Shown: piece after piece, positions 14,732-23,220 of the stretch | Layout: each line of letters opens with the position of its first letter | Position numbering within the stretch: the stretch's first letter is position 1 | NCBI GenBank assembly: GCA_902761735.1 | Contig: CACWLL010000003.1 | Span: forward strand, 1-64,000 | From: an uncultured bacterium | Lineage (GTDB): Bacteria > Cyanobacteriota > Vampirovibrionia > Gastranaerophilales > Gastranaerophilaceae | Reading direction: 5' to 3' | Length of the DNA: 64,000 nucleotides | Program-made: the position numbers and the translations under genes | The notes under the pieces: generated by a model | Seen by the model: the letters and a program-made list of their open reading frames with translations, nothing else | Databases searched by the model: none | What the model was told of the DNA's origin: nothing

Positions 14732-15598
14732 CTATTTGTTTATCGCAAAATATACATCTTTTAATCGCTTTTTACTTATATGAGTATACAATTGCGTTGT
14801 TGAAACATCACTGTGACCCAGGAGCTCTTGTACCACTCTTAAATCGGCACCGTTTTCTATTAAGTGAGTTGCAAAGCTGTGCCTTAAGGTGTGAGGAGAA
14901 ATTGTCTTATGAATTTTCTTCCCTTGTTCATGTACAAAGTTATATATATCTTGACGACTTACTTCTCTTCCATCATCCGTCACGAGAAGATGATTGTCAA
15001 CAATTTGCATTTTTTTTGTAATAAATTCTCTGTGCGGGAAATATTTTTTTAAAGCCGCTATTGCCTTGCTGCCTAAAGGTACAATTCTCTCTTTGGAACC
15101 CTTACCCCTGCACTGCAAATATTTTGATTTTATACTGATATCACACATCTTCAAATCGGTAAGTTCGGAAACTCTTAGTCCGCATCCGTATAATAATTCG
15201 ATAATTACCCTTTGAGTAACATTCAAATCCTGTTTTAAAATATCTTCTATTTCTTTGACAGATACCACTTTAGGCAATCGCTTCGGTAATTTCGGAAGTT
15301 CTATCATTAATGTCGGATTTGTTTTGCAATATTCATTTGCACAAAGCCATTTATAAAGCCCTCTTAATGATGCAATTTTGCGTATAACACTTGTCGGAGA
15401 ATATTTTTGCTCATGAAGCTGCATAATATAGGATGAAATATCATTTCTCGTAACAGCCTCCAAGTCATCGACACCACAAGCAGTGCACCCTTCCCAAAAC
15501 TCACTCAAATCTCTCCTGTACGCATCAAGAGTATTTTGAGAAAGCCCCTTTTCTACCTCAAGATATTCGATATATTCCGCTAAAGTTTGGACACTCAT
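14732..15598 (-). CDS. xerD: Tyrosine recombinase XerD-like
   Basis: A 288-aa Xer recombinase for resolving chromosome dimers at dif together with XerC. The N-terminal SAM-like domain (about 1-90) has the XerD-type LEVEKGLSQNTLDAYRRDL. The catalytic domain shows Arg in GCGLRVSEL, Lys in GKGSKERIVPLG, HTLRHSFATH, LLGHSDVSTTQLYTH with the nucleophilic Tyr. Length fits the family (about 298). Assignment as XerD rather than XerC rests on N-terminal wording and is less certain than the family. Confidence 0.85.
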   Translation of the reverse strand: MSVQTLAEYIEYLEVEKGLSQNTLDAYRRDLSEFWEGCTACGVDDLEAVTRNDISSYIMQLHEQKYSPTSVIRKIASLRGLYKWLCANEYCKTNPTLMIELPKLPKRLPKVVSVKEIEDILKQDLNVTQRVIIELLYGCGLRVSELTDLKMCDISIKSKYLQCRGKGSKERIVPLGSKAIAALKKYFPHREFITKKMQIVDNHLLVTDDGREVSRQDIYNFVHEQGKKIHKTISPHTLRHSFATHLIENGADLRVVQELLGHSDVSTTQLYTHISKKRLKDVYFAINK

Positions 15599-15836
15599 AA
15601 TTCATTATTATATACCCATTTTATACTGATTTTAATAATATAAACGGACTATTTTTAATGCCAAATTCTTATTTAAATTTTGATATCCGACATATATAAT
15701 TAAAACCATGTTTTTTAAATATTATGTGTTTTTATAAATTGTAAACAATTGTAAATTATATAAAGCTTATATAAAAAAACGGTCAATATTTTTTAACAAT
15801 TTGTTTTTAATAATATATGAGAGGTATAATGTATTT

Positions 15837-16019
15837 ATGTCTGACACAACAGAGAGAAATTTAAAAGTAATTGAGCAAAAAGCAACGGAAACACCTGTTG
15901 AAACTAAGTCTGAGCAAAGGCATCAGACAAATCCGATTGTAAAAAAATTACTTAAATTTCATAATGAAAACAATAAAAATTTTTCTGTTAAAGATTTGTT
16001 TAAATCCCGCACCCTATAA
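15837..16019 (+). CDS. Small hypothetical protein between the Xer genes
   Basis: A 60-aa hydrophilic protein (MSDTTERNLKVIEQKATETP at the start, KNFSVKDLFKSRTL at the end). It is convergent with xerC, whose stop codon lies 3 nt beyond its own. The ATG at 15837 is preferred to an upstream TTG because a GAGAGG motif precedes it, although the spacing (about 11 nt) is long. TTGTTT-18-TATAAT (15801-15830) is a possible promoter. Function unknown. Confidence 0.5.
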   Translation: MSDTTERNLKVIEQKATETPVETKSEQRHQTNPIVKKLLKFHNENNKNFSVKDLFKSRTL

Positions 16020-16021
16020 CG

Positions 16022-16933
16022 CTATGCGCGCGGATGAGTTTCATTGTAAACCTCTTTTAAATGCTGAGATGAAATGTGTGTGTATATCTGCGTATTTGAT
16101 ATACTCGCGTGTCCGAGTAATTCTTGAACAACCCTCAAATCAGCACCGTTTTCAATCAGATGTGTTGCAAAACTGTGTCTGAAAACGTGCGGAGTAACGT
16201 GTTTTGGCAAATCTATTTTTTCAACAATATCGTTAATAACGTTACGAACGGTTCTTGGCTGCAAACGATAACCGGTGTTATTTATAAATACCGGTGACAA
16301 ATCTTTTGTATCCACCTCATAGCCCTTTGCGACAAGAGGTCTTGCTGTTTCTATATATCTTTCCAAATACGATTTTGCTCTGTCTGAAACAAGTATAATG
16401 CGCTCCTTAGCACCTTTACCGAAAACTCTTATTTCATTTTCTGCCAAATTCAAGTCCTCAAAATTAAGCCCGCTTAGCTCTGAAATACGCATTCCCGTTG
16501 CCCAAAGCAACTCTAAAATTGCTTTGTTTCGAAATCCTGCAGGAGTATCAATATTTGTATTATTTAATATTTGCTCAACCTCATACGTTGAAAGGAATTT
16601 TGGCAAATTTCTAGGTCGTTTGGGGGAATTTAAATTATCCGCAGGATTAGTATCTACCTTTTTCTCCCTAAAAAGGTATTTATAAAAGGTTCTTAAGCTT
16701 GAAATTTTTCTTGAAACCGTTGTTTTTTTGTACTGAAATTTTTGAATAAAATGCAGATATTCACGAATTTTTGAGAAGGTAACATCTTCACAAGACAGCT
16801 CATCAAGCCATAATAAAAAATCTAAAACATCAGCACAATAAGCTTTTGCTGTGTGTTCGGAAAAATTACGCTCAATGAGTATATACGCTTTAAATCCTTC
16901 TAAATCATTTTTTGAATTTTTATTCAATCCCAT
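16022..16933 (-). CDS. xerC: Tyrosine recombinase XerC-like
   Basis: A 303-aa Xer recombinase. The catalytic residues are all visible: Arg in TGMRISELSGL, Lys in GKGAKERIILV, HVFRHSFATH, LLGHASISNTQIYTH with the Tyr nucleophile. The C-terminus HLKEVYNETHPRA matches the XerC ending (VYDxAHPRA), which is why this copy is called XerC. It shares a completely identical stretch of over 20 residues with the neighbouring XerD-like protein around the HxxR motif. Together they should form the heterotetramer acting at dif. Confidence 0.87.
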   Translation of the reverse strand: MGLNKNSKNDLEGFKAYILIERNFSEHTAKAYCADVLDFLLWLDELSCEDVTFSKIREYLHFIQKFQYKKTTVSRKISSLRTFYKYLFREKKVDTNPADNLNSPKRPRNLPKFLSTYEVEQILNNTNIDTPAGFRNKAILELLWATGMRISELSGLNFEDLNLAENEIRVFGKGAKERIILVSDRAKSYLERYIETARPLVAKGYEVDTKDLSPVFINNTGYRLQPRTVRNVINDIVEKIDLPKHVTPHVFRHSFATHLIENGADLRVVQELLGHASISNTQIYTHISSQHLKEVYNETHPRA

Positions 16934-17014
16934 ATGTTAACCTTGTTGATTTTTTGAAATAACTATTATACAATATACTCAAAAGAAATAATTTAGTAAA
17001 GGGAATAAAATACC

Positions 17015-18835
17015 ATGAATTACAAAAAACTGCTCATAGCATCATGTATCTTTGCAAGTATTTTAGGCGGTTCCGCAGGATATACTGCCGAATTACAAGC
17101 CCAAGTAGCAAAGAACGTTGCTCCTAATGTATATCACAAGTATGCAAGCATTAATAAAATGATTGAATATCATCAATACAAAGAAGCTGAAAATGCATTA
17201 AAATATGCATTAAAAGCTCATCCTAACGATATTGAAGCACAAAGCTTAAATATTTTGTGGATGGCATATCAGCAGAAATTGGCTCCGGCGCAGGCAGAGT
17301 TGGATTTGTTGCTTGCTAAATATCCAAATTATGCCCCATTACATTATGCACAAGGTATGGTTTATTTGAAACGTCGTACTTCTTCCGACGTTACATATAT
17401 TCGTGATTCAAAAGATTTATTAAATGATGCAATCAAAGAATTTGTAAAAGCTGTAAATCTTAACAGTAATTTCTATCAAGCATACAACTCTATGGGTATT
17501 GCAACATTGTTATTAGGAAATAAAGAAGATGCAAAAGAATTATTCAAAACATCATTAAGCATCAATCCTAATTTTGCAAACGCATATGATAATCTTGGTA
17601 ATTTAGAATTAATCAACGGGAATTTAACCGAAGCAGAAAATTATTTAATGCAATCGTTAAAATGTAACTCCCATAATCCGACAGCAATGTACCACTTAGG
17701 TCAGGTTGCTGTTCGTCAAAAAGATTATAATAAAGCATTGACTTGGTTGAACCACTCTTTGCATATCAATCCGAATTCATCACCGGCGTTGACATTGCAG
17801 GGTGAATGCTATTTAGTACAAGGCAATCAGGCTGCGGCTATTAATTCATTCAAAAAAGCAATTACCGTAAAACCTGAAAACACACGTCCTTACATCAACT
17901 TAGCTAATGTTTATGAAAAACGTTCCGATGCTGAGTTAGCAATTGATGCATTAAAAACAGCCATCGCTATTAATCCGGGTTATTCCGATGCAATTATGAG
18001 GGTTGCTGATTTATCATTGGAAGAAAGAAAATATTATCAGGCACTTGATTATTACTCAAAACTTGTAAACGATAGCGTATACGGAAATGATGCAATAATC
18101 GGGTTGGCTAATACATACTATGAAATGTCAAAAGACAGAGGTCATAACGGTCGTGTCGCAACAAACAAAGAGTTATACATGGCTTATGACTATGTAAACG
18201 AAGCAATTAAACGTGTACCTGACAGATTGGATTTCCATATTGCAAAAATTAAACTTGCAAAATTAACTCACCAATTGCCAATGACAAAAGAAAGTATAAA
18301 TTATATTATTCAATCTTCAGGCAACTCTGTTATGGATAACGTAATTAAAGGAGAAGCTTATTTAGCGTTGGGTCGTGAAAACGATGCGGTTTACGCGTTT
18401 GAAAATGCGGTAAACTTTGCTGATAATGTTCAAGACGAATTGTATTTAGGTGAAATTCTTGTTCACAATAAACAATTCAGAACGGCTCGTACTGCGCTAA
18501 AGAAAGCTCTTATGCAAGATCCTGATAACGTAATTGCTAAAAACGGTATTGCATATATTGACTTGTGTGAAACTAAGTCAAACGAATTCTTTGATATCGC
18601 TCAAAGAGAATACAAAGAAGGAAACTATGCTTCAGCAATTGAGTACTGTAATAAAGCAATTGACTTTTATCACAACAGTCCTGATATCATGAAGTTAAAA
18701 GCTATGTCATTTGAGAAAGAACTTAACTATCAAGGTGCTATTAAATACTATAGCAAGTACTTGGAAATGAGTCCTAATGCAACTGATGCAGAATACATTC
18801 GTGGTATACTTGCCAGATATAACCAGAAAGTATAG
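17015..18835 (+). CDS. Exported TPR-repeat protein
   Basis: A 606-aa protein beginning with a signal peptide (MNYKKLLIASCIFASILGGS, cleavage probably after YTA near residue 25). The rest is almost entirely tetratricopeptide repeats, at least ten, for example AYNSMGIATLLLGNKEDAKE, AYDNLGNLELINGNLTEAEN, AMYHLGQVAVRQKDYNKALT and ALTLQGECYLVQGNQAAAIN. Such proteins act as periplasmic or outer-membrane assembly scaffolds. AAAGGG precedes the start. It heads a plus-strand run with the small protein at 18848 and the thioesterase. Partner unknown. Confidence 0.8.
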   Translation: MNYKKLLIASCIFASILGGSAGYTAELQAQVAKNVAPNVYHKYASINKMIEYHQYKEAENALKYALKAHPNDIEAQSLNILWMAYQQKLAPAQAELDLLLAKYPNYAPLHYAQGMVYLKRRTSSDVTYIRDSKDLLNDAIKEFVKAVNLNSNFYQAYNSMGIATLLLGNKEDAKELFKTSLSINPNFANAYDNLGNLELINGNLTEAENYLMQSLKCNSHNPTAMYHLGQVAVRQKDYNKALTWLNHSLHINPNSSPALTLQGECYLVQGNQAAAINSFKKAITVKPENTRPYINLANVYEKRSDAELAIDALKTAIAINPGYSDAIMRVADLSLEERKYYQALDYYSKLVNDSVYGNDAIIGLANTYYEMSKDRGHNGRVATNKELYMAYDYVNEAIKRVPDRLDFHIAKIKLAKLTHQLPMTKESINYIIQSSGNSVMDNVIKGEAYLALGRENDAVYAFENAVNFADNVQDELYLGEILVHNKQFRTARTALKKALMQDPDNVIAKNGIAYIDLCETKSNEFFDIAQREYKEGNYASAIEYCNKAIDFYHNSPDIMKLKAMSFEKELNYQGAIKYYSKYLEMSPNATDAEYIRGILARYNQKV

Positions 18836-18847
18836 TAATTAAATAAA

Positions 18848-19117
18848 ATGACAAAAAAATTTGATATTCGCAAATCATTTGAAATATTCTGGAGAGAGCC
18901 CTTGAGTATTTTGAAAGAGGGCTTGTTTCAGATTGTGAATGTTCAAACTACCGATAATATATTTGAAAAGAGACCAACCGTTAACATAGATTTTATGAAA
19001 GACGGGCGGTCTCAAATTACTGTTGTTGATAGTGATAAAATGTATCATTTATTCCAAACCGTATTATTGAAACAACGACTGAAAGAATCTCGCCAAAAAG
19101 CATTGTCTTTAAAATAA
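18848..19117 (+). CDS. Small hypothetical protein
   Basis: An 89-aa protein with no recognised domain. It starts 12 nt after the TPR gene and is probably co-transcribed with it. The sequence has an alpha/beta pattern (KSFEIFWREPLSILKEGLFQ, PTVNIDFMKDGRSQITVVDS) and a basic C-terminus. No signal peptide or membrane segment. Confidence 0.6.
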   Translation: MTKKFDIRKSFEIFWREPLSILKEGLFQIVNVQTTDNIFEKRPTVNIDFMKDGRSQITVVDSDKMYHLFQTVLLKQRLKESRQKALSLK

Positions 19118-19155
19118 TTATTTATGCTATAATCTACTAAAAAGGTAAAACTAGT

Positions 19156-19893
19156 ATGATTAAAAACGGTTATGAGAGAGAAATAGAATTAAAATATTCT
19201 GAAATGGATTATGATAAAAGCTTAAAACCATTTTCGTTATTAAATTATTTTCAGGATGTAGCAAGCGATAATGCAGAAGAATTGGGTTTTGGATATTCCT
19301 TCATTACGCCCAAAAATCTTATGTGGGTATTATTAAAATATAGAATAGAATTTAACAAATATCCGGTTGATATACCATACGTTACCGTAAAAACAGAACC
19401 TCGCGGATACAATAGAATGTTTGCATATCGTGATTTTGAGATGTATGCGGGAAAGGAGCTGCTTGGAAGAGCCTTCAGTATGTGGTCGCTTGTTGATATT
19501 GACTCTCTGGCTATTGCAAATGTAGAAAAAGCACTTCAAAATCCAAATTTTTCAAAATTTGAGGCAAGAGAAGATGATTTGTCATTTGAAAAAATTCAGC
19601 CTATGGAAAAAGTTGAGCTGCAAAAGGAATTTGAGGTCAGATATAACGATTTAGATGTAAATCGCCACGCAAATAACGGAAATTATATTGTATGGGCATT
19701 TGAGCCGTTAAGTTTTGAATTTAAGTCTAAATACAAACCTAAAACAATTGATTTATTTTACAAAAAAGAAATTAAATATGGTGAAAAACTTATTTCTCAG
19801 GTTCAATTTACCAATGAAAAAACAACATTACACTATCTAAAACACGCCCAAACCGGTGACGATTTGTGTCTGATACAATGCAACTGGGATTAA
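19156..19893 (+). CDS. Acyl-ACP thioesterase
   Basis: A 245-aa double hot-dog protein of the acyl-ACP thioesterase family (FatA/FatB-like, PF01643). Such enzymes release free fatty acids from acyl carrier protein. First hot dog, about residues 1-130: ELKYSEMDYDKSLKPFSLLN, FQDVASDNAEELGFGYSF and WVLLKYRIEFNKYP. Second hot dog, about 140-245: RYNDLDVNRHANNGNYIVWA, which contains the catalytic-type Asp/Asn/His pattern. The length fits bacterial members. It ends 1 nt before the cysteine-cluster gene. Confidence 0.85.
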   Translation: MIKNGYEREIELKYSEMDYDKSLKPFSLLNYFQDVASDNAEELGFGYSFITPKNLMWVLLKYRIEFNKYPVDIPYVTVKTEPRGYNRMFAYRDFEMYAGKELLGRAFSMWSLVDIDSLAIANVEKALQNPNFSKFEAREDDLSFEKIQPMEKVELQKEFEVRYNDLDVNRHANNGNYIVWAFEPLSFEFKSKYKPKTIDLFYKKEIKYGEKLISQVQFTNEKTTLHYLKHAQTGDDLCLIQCNWD

Positions 19894-19894
19894 T

Positions 19895-20452
19895 ATGCTT
19901 AAACGTTATGAAGACTTTTTAAAAGTATTTGATACGCAGCTTAAAAAATATTTCGAACACGAAAAGAAATATATCAAATGTAAAAAAGGCTGCGCTTGCT
20001 GTTGTGAAATTGGTGAATACCCGTTTTCAAGATTAGAAGCGGAATATCTTATGAGCGGGTTTATACAATTGCCTGTTGATATTCAAAAAATAATAAAGCA
20101 AAATATACAAAAACTTTTAAACGAAAAACAAGAATCAACCTCTGATAGATTTGAATATTGCTGTCCGTTTTTAATAAATAAAGAATGCTCCTTATATAAA
20201 TACCGAGGAATAGTTTGCAGAACATTCGGGCTTGCATATGCGGAAAATAACAAAATCAGACTGCCCGAATGCGTAAATTTTGGTTTAAATTATTCAGAAA
20301 TTTATGATAAATCAACACAAGAAATAATGCTTGAAAATCCGATAAAAGAGAGTCTGCGTATTGATAATATTTTACGAAGCAAAATCGCCGAAAAATACCA
20401 ACTGGAATGCGGCAAAATCCAACCGTTAATAAATTGGTTTTCTCAGGAATAA
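19895..20452 (+). CDS. YkgJ-type cysteine-cluster protein
   Basis: A 185-aa protein of the YkgJ/UPF0153 zinc- or iron-chelating family. The N-terminal motif CKKGCACCCEIGEYPFSRLE is the family hallmark (CxxxCxxCC), and the second cysteine set is CCPFLINKECSLYKYRGIVC followed by RTFGL. The metal cluster is thought to be structural; the reaction is unknown. The gene follows the thioesterase almost without a gap, so they share an operon. It is convergent with the pentapeptide gene, 1 nt away. Confidence 0.82.
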   Translation: MLKRYEDFLKVFDTQLKKYFEHEKKYIKCKKGCACCCEIGEYPFSRLEAEYLMSGFIQLPVDIQKIIKQNIQKLLNEKQESTSDRFEYCCPFLINKECSLYKYRGIVCRTFGLAYAENNKIRLPECVNFGLNYSEIYDKSTQEIMLENPIKESLRIDNILRSKIAEKYQLECGKIQPLINWFSQE

Positions 20453-20453
20453 A

Positions 20454-20993
20454 TTAATATTCTCCATCTGATGAGGTGTAACTTTCTTCTTCATCCTTCA
20501 TTGCAGAAAGGTCGTCCTTATAAACAGCATCAAAATCATCCGGCATTAATTCAGGGTCCGGCCAAATCGTTTCGTCGTCAAAACGACAAGCGTGAAGATT
20601 ATATGAACTTGTAAAATCAGAATTACTCAAATTTGATTCTGCAAAAATACATCCTGCCAAATCCGTATCACTAAAATTACAATATGTCATTTCAGCATAA
20701 CTGCAATCAGCACCATTTAATATACTTTCGGTGAAATCGCACTCGACAACTTTTGCTCTGGTAAAATCAACAGATGTTAAATCCGCATTTGAAAAATTGG
20801 TAAGAGAGATATTGCAATCAGCAAAAGAACTAGAATTCAAATCAACGTTAGAAAAATCAATATCATTAAAATTCATTGAAGAAAAATCAACTTCACTCAA
20901 ATCAACTTCCTCTTGTTCAGCTTTCCATTGCATAAATTTTTCTGGATGCTTTGCCAATAATTCTACTAATTCTTCTTTTGTGTAATCTATCAT
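20454..20993 (-). CDS. Pentapeptide-repeat protein
   Basis: A 179-aa protein. Residues about 30-130 are a run of some 18 pentapeptides of the A(D/N)LxX type (DFSSMNFNDIDFSNVDLNSS, NADLTSVDFTRAKVVECDF), which fold as a right-handed quadrilateral beta-helix. A short N-terminal helix (YTKEELVELLAKHPEKFMQW) and an acidic C-terminal tail flank it. Strongly acidic overall. Some relatives mimic DNA and bind gyrase, but most have no known partner. Confidence 0.85.
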   Translation of the reverse strand: MIDYTKEELVELLAKHPEKFMQWKAEQEEVDLSEVDFSSMNFNDIDFSNVDLNSSSFADCNISLTNFSNADLTSVDFTRAKVVECDFTESILNGADCSYAEMTYCNFSDTDLAGCIFAESNLSNSDFTSSYNLHACRFDDETIWPDPELMPDDFDAVYKDDLSAMKDEEESYTSSDGEY

Positions 20994-21025
20994 TTGTTAA
21001 TTTTCTCCTTATCAAACATTTGGGA

Positions 21026-21673
21026 TTATACAATTTTATATTTCAAAGCCTTTAATGCGGCTTGCAATCTGTCATCAACTTCTAATTTCTGCAAAATATT
21101 CGCAACATGAGCTTTTGTGGTATTTATACTTATGAAAAGCATTTGTGCAATTTCCATGTTATTATACCCTTCTGTCATAAGTTTTAAAATTTGTGCTTCT
21201 CTTGTAGTCAAATCATACTTTTTACTGTTATTCTCCGTATCCTCGGCAGGAGAATTTGTTGTAGCCTTAAGAACAATATGTGCAATACTAGGATCAAACC
21301 ACGCCGCACCGTCAGCTACGGATTGAACAACCTGAATAAGCCTCTGCGGATTAATTTCTTTTGAACAATATGCATTAGCACCTGCCTTAAGGCTGTTCAA
21401 AACCTCTTTTTCATCATTATGAGAAGTCAAAATAATAATTTTTACATCTTTATCGAGCTGACGAATTGCTTTGGTAGCTTCAATACCGTTCATTTGCGGT
21501 AAGCCTAAATCCATAATAACAATATCTATATTGTTATTATTAAAAACTTCGATAGCTTTTTCAGCCGACTCCGCTTCATAAATCGTCCCGACAAAATCCA
21601 CACCTTCAAACGCTGTTTTCAATCCGAAACGCGTAAGCTCATAGTCTTCAACTATAAGAATGTTCTTTGTCAT
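21026..21673 (-). CDS. NarL/FixJ-type response regulator
   Basis: A 215-aa two-component regulator. The receiver domain (1-120) has the acidic pair in VEDYE, the phospho-acceptor Asp55 in IMDLGLPQMNG, Thr in IILTSHND and Lys in AYCSKEI. The C-terminal LuxR-type helix-turn-helix (about 150-213) reads LTTREAQILKLMTEGYNNME, IAQMLFISINTTKAHVANIL. No histidine kinase gene is adjacent. It overlaps the upstream TPR gene by 4 nt and belongs to a three-gene run with a GAF/HD-GYP protein. Confidence 0.9.
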   Translation of the reverse strand: MTKNILIVEDYELTRFGLKTAFEGVDFVGTIYEAESAEKAIEVFNNNNIDIVIMDLGLPQMNGIEATKAIRQLDKDVKIIILTSHNDEKEVLNSLKAGANAYCSKEINPQRLIQVVQSVADGAAWFDPSIAHIVLKATTNSPAEDTENNSKKYDLTTREAQILKLMTEGYNNMEIAQMLFISINTTKAHVANILQKLEVDDRLQAALKALKYKIV

Positions 21674-23220
21674 ATTCCCAGTTCCTTTTTAGCAAGATTG
21701 TTATTTGGATTTATTGCAAGGCTACGTCTGAAATAATAATTAGCATCTTGATGGTAACCTTTCGCTTTTAATACCAATCCTTGATAATAATAATATCTAA
21801 AATCATTTTCGTCAATATATTTAACAATTTCTAAATATTTTCCGGCAGAGGCAAGGTTATTATGTTCTATTGCATATTTCGCAAGACCAATCCAGCCCTC
21901 TATATAATTCAAGTTTGCAGTCACAGCTTTTTTATAATATTCTTGTTCTCTTTCTTTTTCATTTTCGGCAATATTGTAATAAGCCTCAGGACAATCTGAC
22001 CTGTCTTTTAAAATCTTGTAATATATATCACGAGCTTGCTTTTCATCTCCAAGAGCAGAATATGTCATTGCAGTCCACATATTTGTCTGATATCCATTTG
22101 CAGAATTAACAGATTTAAAATGTTTCAGTGCTGCTTTATAATCCCCTTTTCTGTATGCAACTTTTCCCAACACCATCCTTGCAAGAGAATTATTCCCGCC
22201 AAGTTGAACAGATTTATCAGCAAAATTATATGCCTTTTCATATTCTTTTTGAGAATAGTAAACTTCCGCCAATAAACCGTAAACAAGTTTATTATATTTT
22301 TTCTTGTTGGAAACTGCCCCTTGAAGAGTTCTTGTAGCTTTCACATCCTCACCTATATTATGATAATAATATCCTAAATGATATTTTTTTAAGGTGTCAT
22401 CTTTTTCCGTTTTATATGCGATATATTCCTCAAGAATTTTTATTTTCTCAATATATTCACTTGTATAAAACTTAGATTTTTTTATATTTGATAAAATTTT
22501 CACAGCTTCAGAATTTTTATCATTCATCAATGCAATTTCAATTTTCAGTTTCTGATAATTTATATTATCGGGATTAATTTTTATTGCACTGTTTATATAT
22601 GTTTCTGCCTGTTTACTTTCTCCGGTTTTAAACAAACCTAAGGCAGCAAGATAATTTGCATAGTCAGATTTGTCAAGCAAAACCGTATTCTTCAATAACT
22701 CCGCAGTTGCCTCTTTACCTTGCGCATTATACATAATATTTGAATATACCTCAGCAAGATAAATTTCATCATGCTCATTTACCATATTTTTCGGGAAATA
22801 AAATCGTTTTATATCCTCAGATTGAATATAAGAAATTTCCTTGTCATATGCCTTATTCAGAGCATCATTACTAAGGTTAAATAAGCCGATTTCCGCCATT
22901 TTATCAGCTAGTCTTAAATATGCATAGTCGTTTGGCACAACATGTCTTATTAGCATTTTAAAATCCGCATAAGCTGATTTTACATTTGCTTGCATAAACC
23001 TTTGCATCCCGATTTCATATTGGTTCTTTATGTCATTTTGAGAGATACGAACTTTTTGTGCCTTCATAGAATACATATTTTCTTGGGGATTGTTATTTTT
23101 CATCTGCTTGGGATTTGTCGGATCCACCGGACTAAGGTAGTCTAAAACAGCAGCCTGAGTTCCTGCTGATGTCATTAAAAATATTATTAATGTATTAATT
23201 AAAAGATTTTTTGTTCTCAT
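21670..23220 (-). CDS. Exported TPR-repeat protein
   Basis: A 516-aa protein with a signal peptide (RTKNLLINTLIIFLMTSAGT, cleavage near AQA-AV) and TPR units through most of its length, for example LAALGLFKTGESKQAETYIN, VYGLLAEVYYSQKEYEKAYN, MVLGKVAYRKGDYKAALKHF and YYYQGLVLKAKGYHQDANYY. It overlaps the response-regulator gene by 4 nt at one end and the HD-GYP gene by 4 nt at the other. The three are co-translated and probably act in one envelope-sensing pathway (inference). Confidence 0.8.
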   Translation of the reverse strand: MRTKNLLINTLIIFLMTSAGTQAAVLDYLSPVDPTNPKQMKNNNPQENMYSMKAQKVRISQNDIKNQYEIGMQRFMQANVKSAYADFKMLIRHVVPNDYAYLRLADKMAEIGLFNLSNDALNKAYDKEISYIQSEDIKRFYFPKNMVNEHDEIYLAEVYSNIMYNAQGKEATAELLKNTVLLDKSDYANYLAALGLFKTGESKQAETYINSAIKINPDNINYQKLKIEIALMNDKNSEAVKILSNIKKSKFYTSEYIEKIKILEEYIAYKTEKDDTLKKYHLGYYYHNIGEDVKATRTLQGAVSNKKKYNKLVYGLLAEVYYSQKEYEKAYNFADKSVQLGGNNSLARMVLGKVAYRKGDYKAALKHFKSVNSANGYQTNMWTAMTYSALGDEKQARDIYYKILKDRSDCPEAYYNIAENEKEREQEYYKKAVTANLNYIEGWIGLAKYAIEHNNLASAGKYLEIVKYIDENDFRYYYYQGLVLKAKGYHQDANYYFRRSLAINPNNNLAKKELGI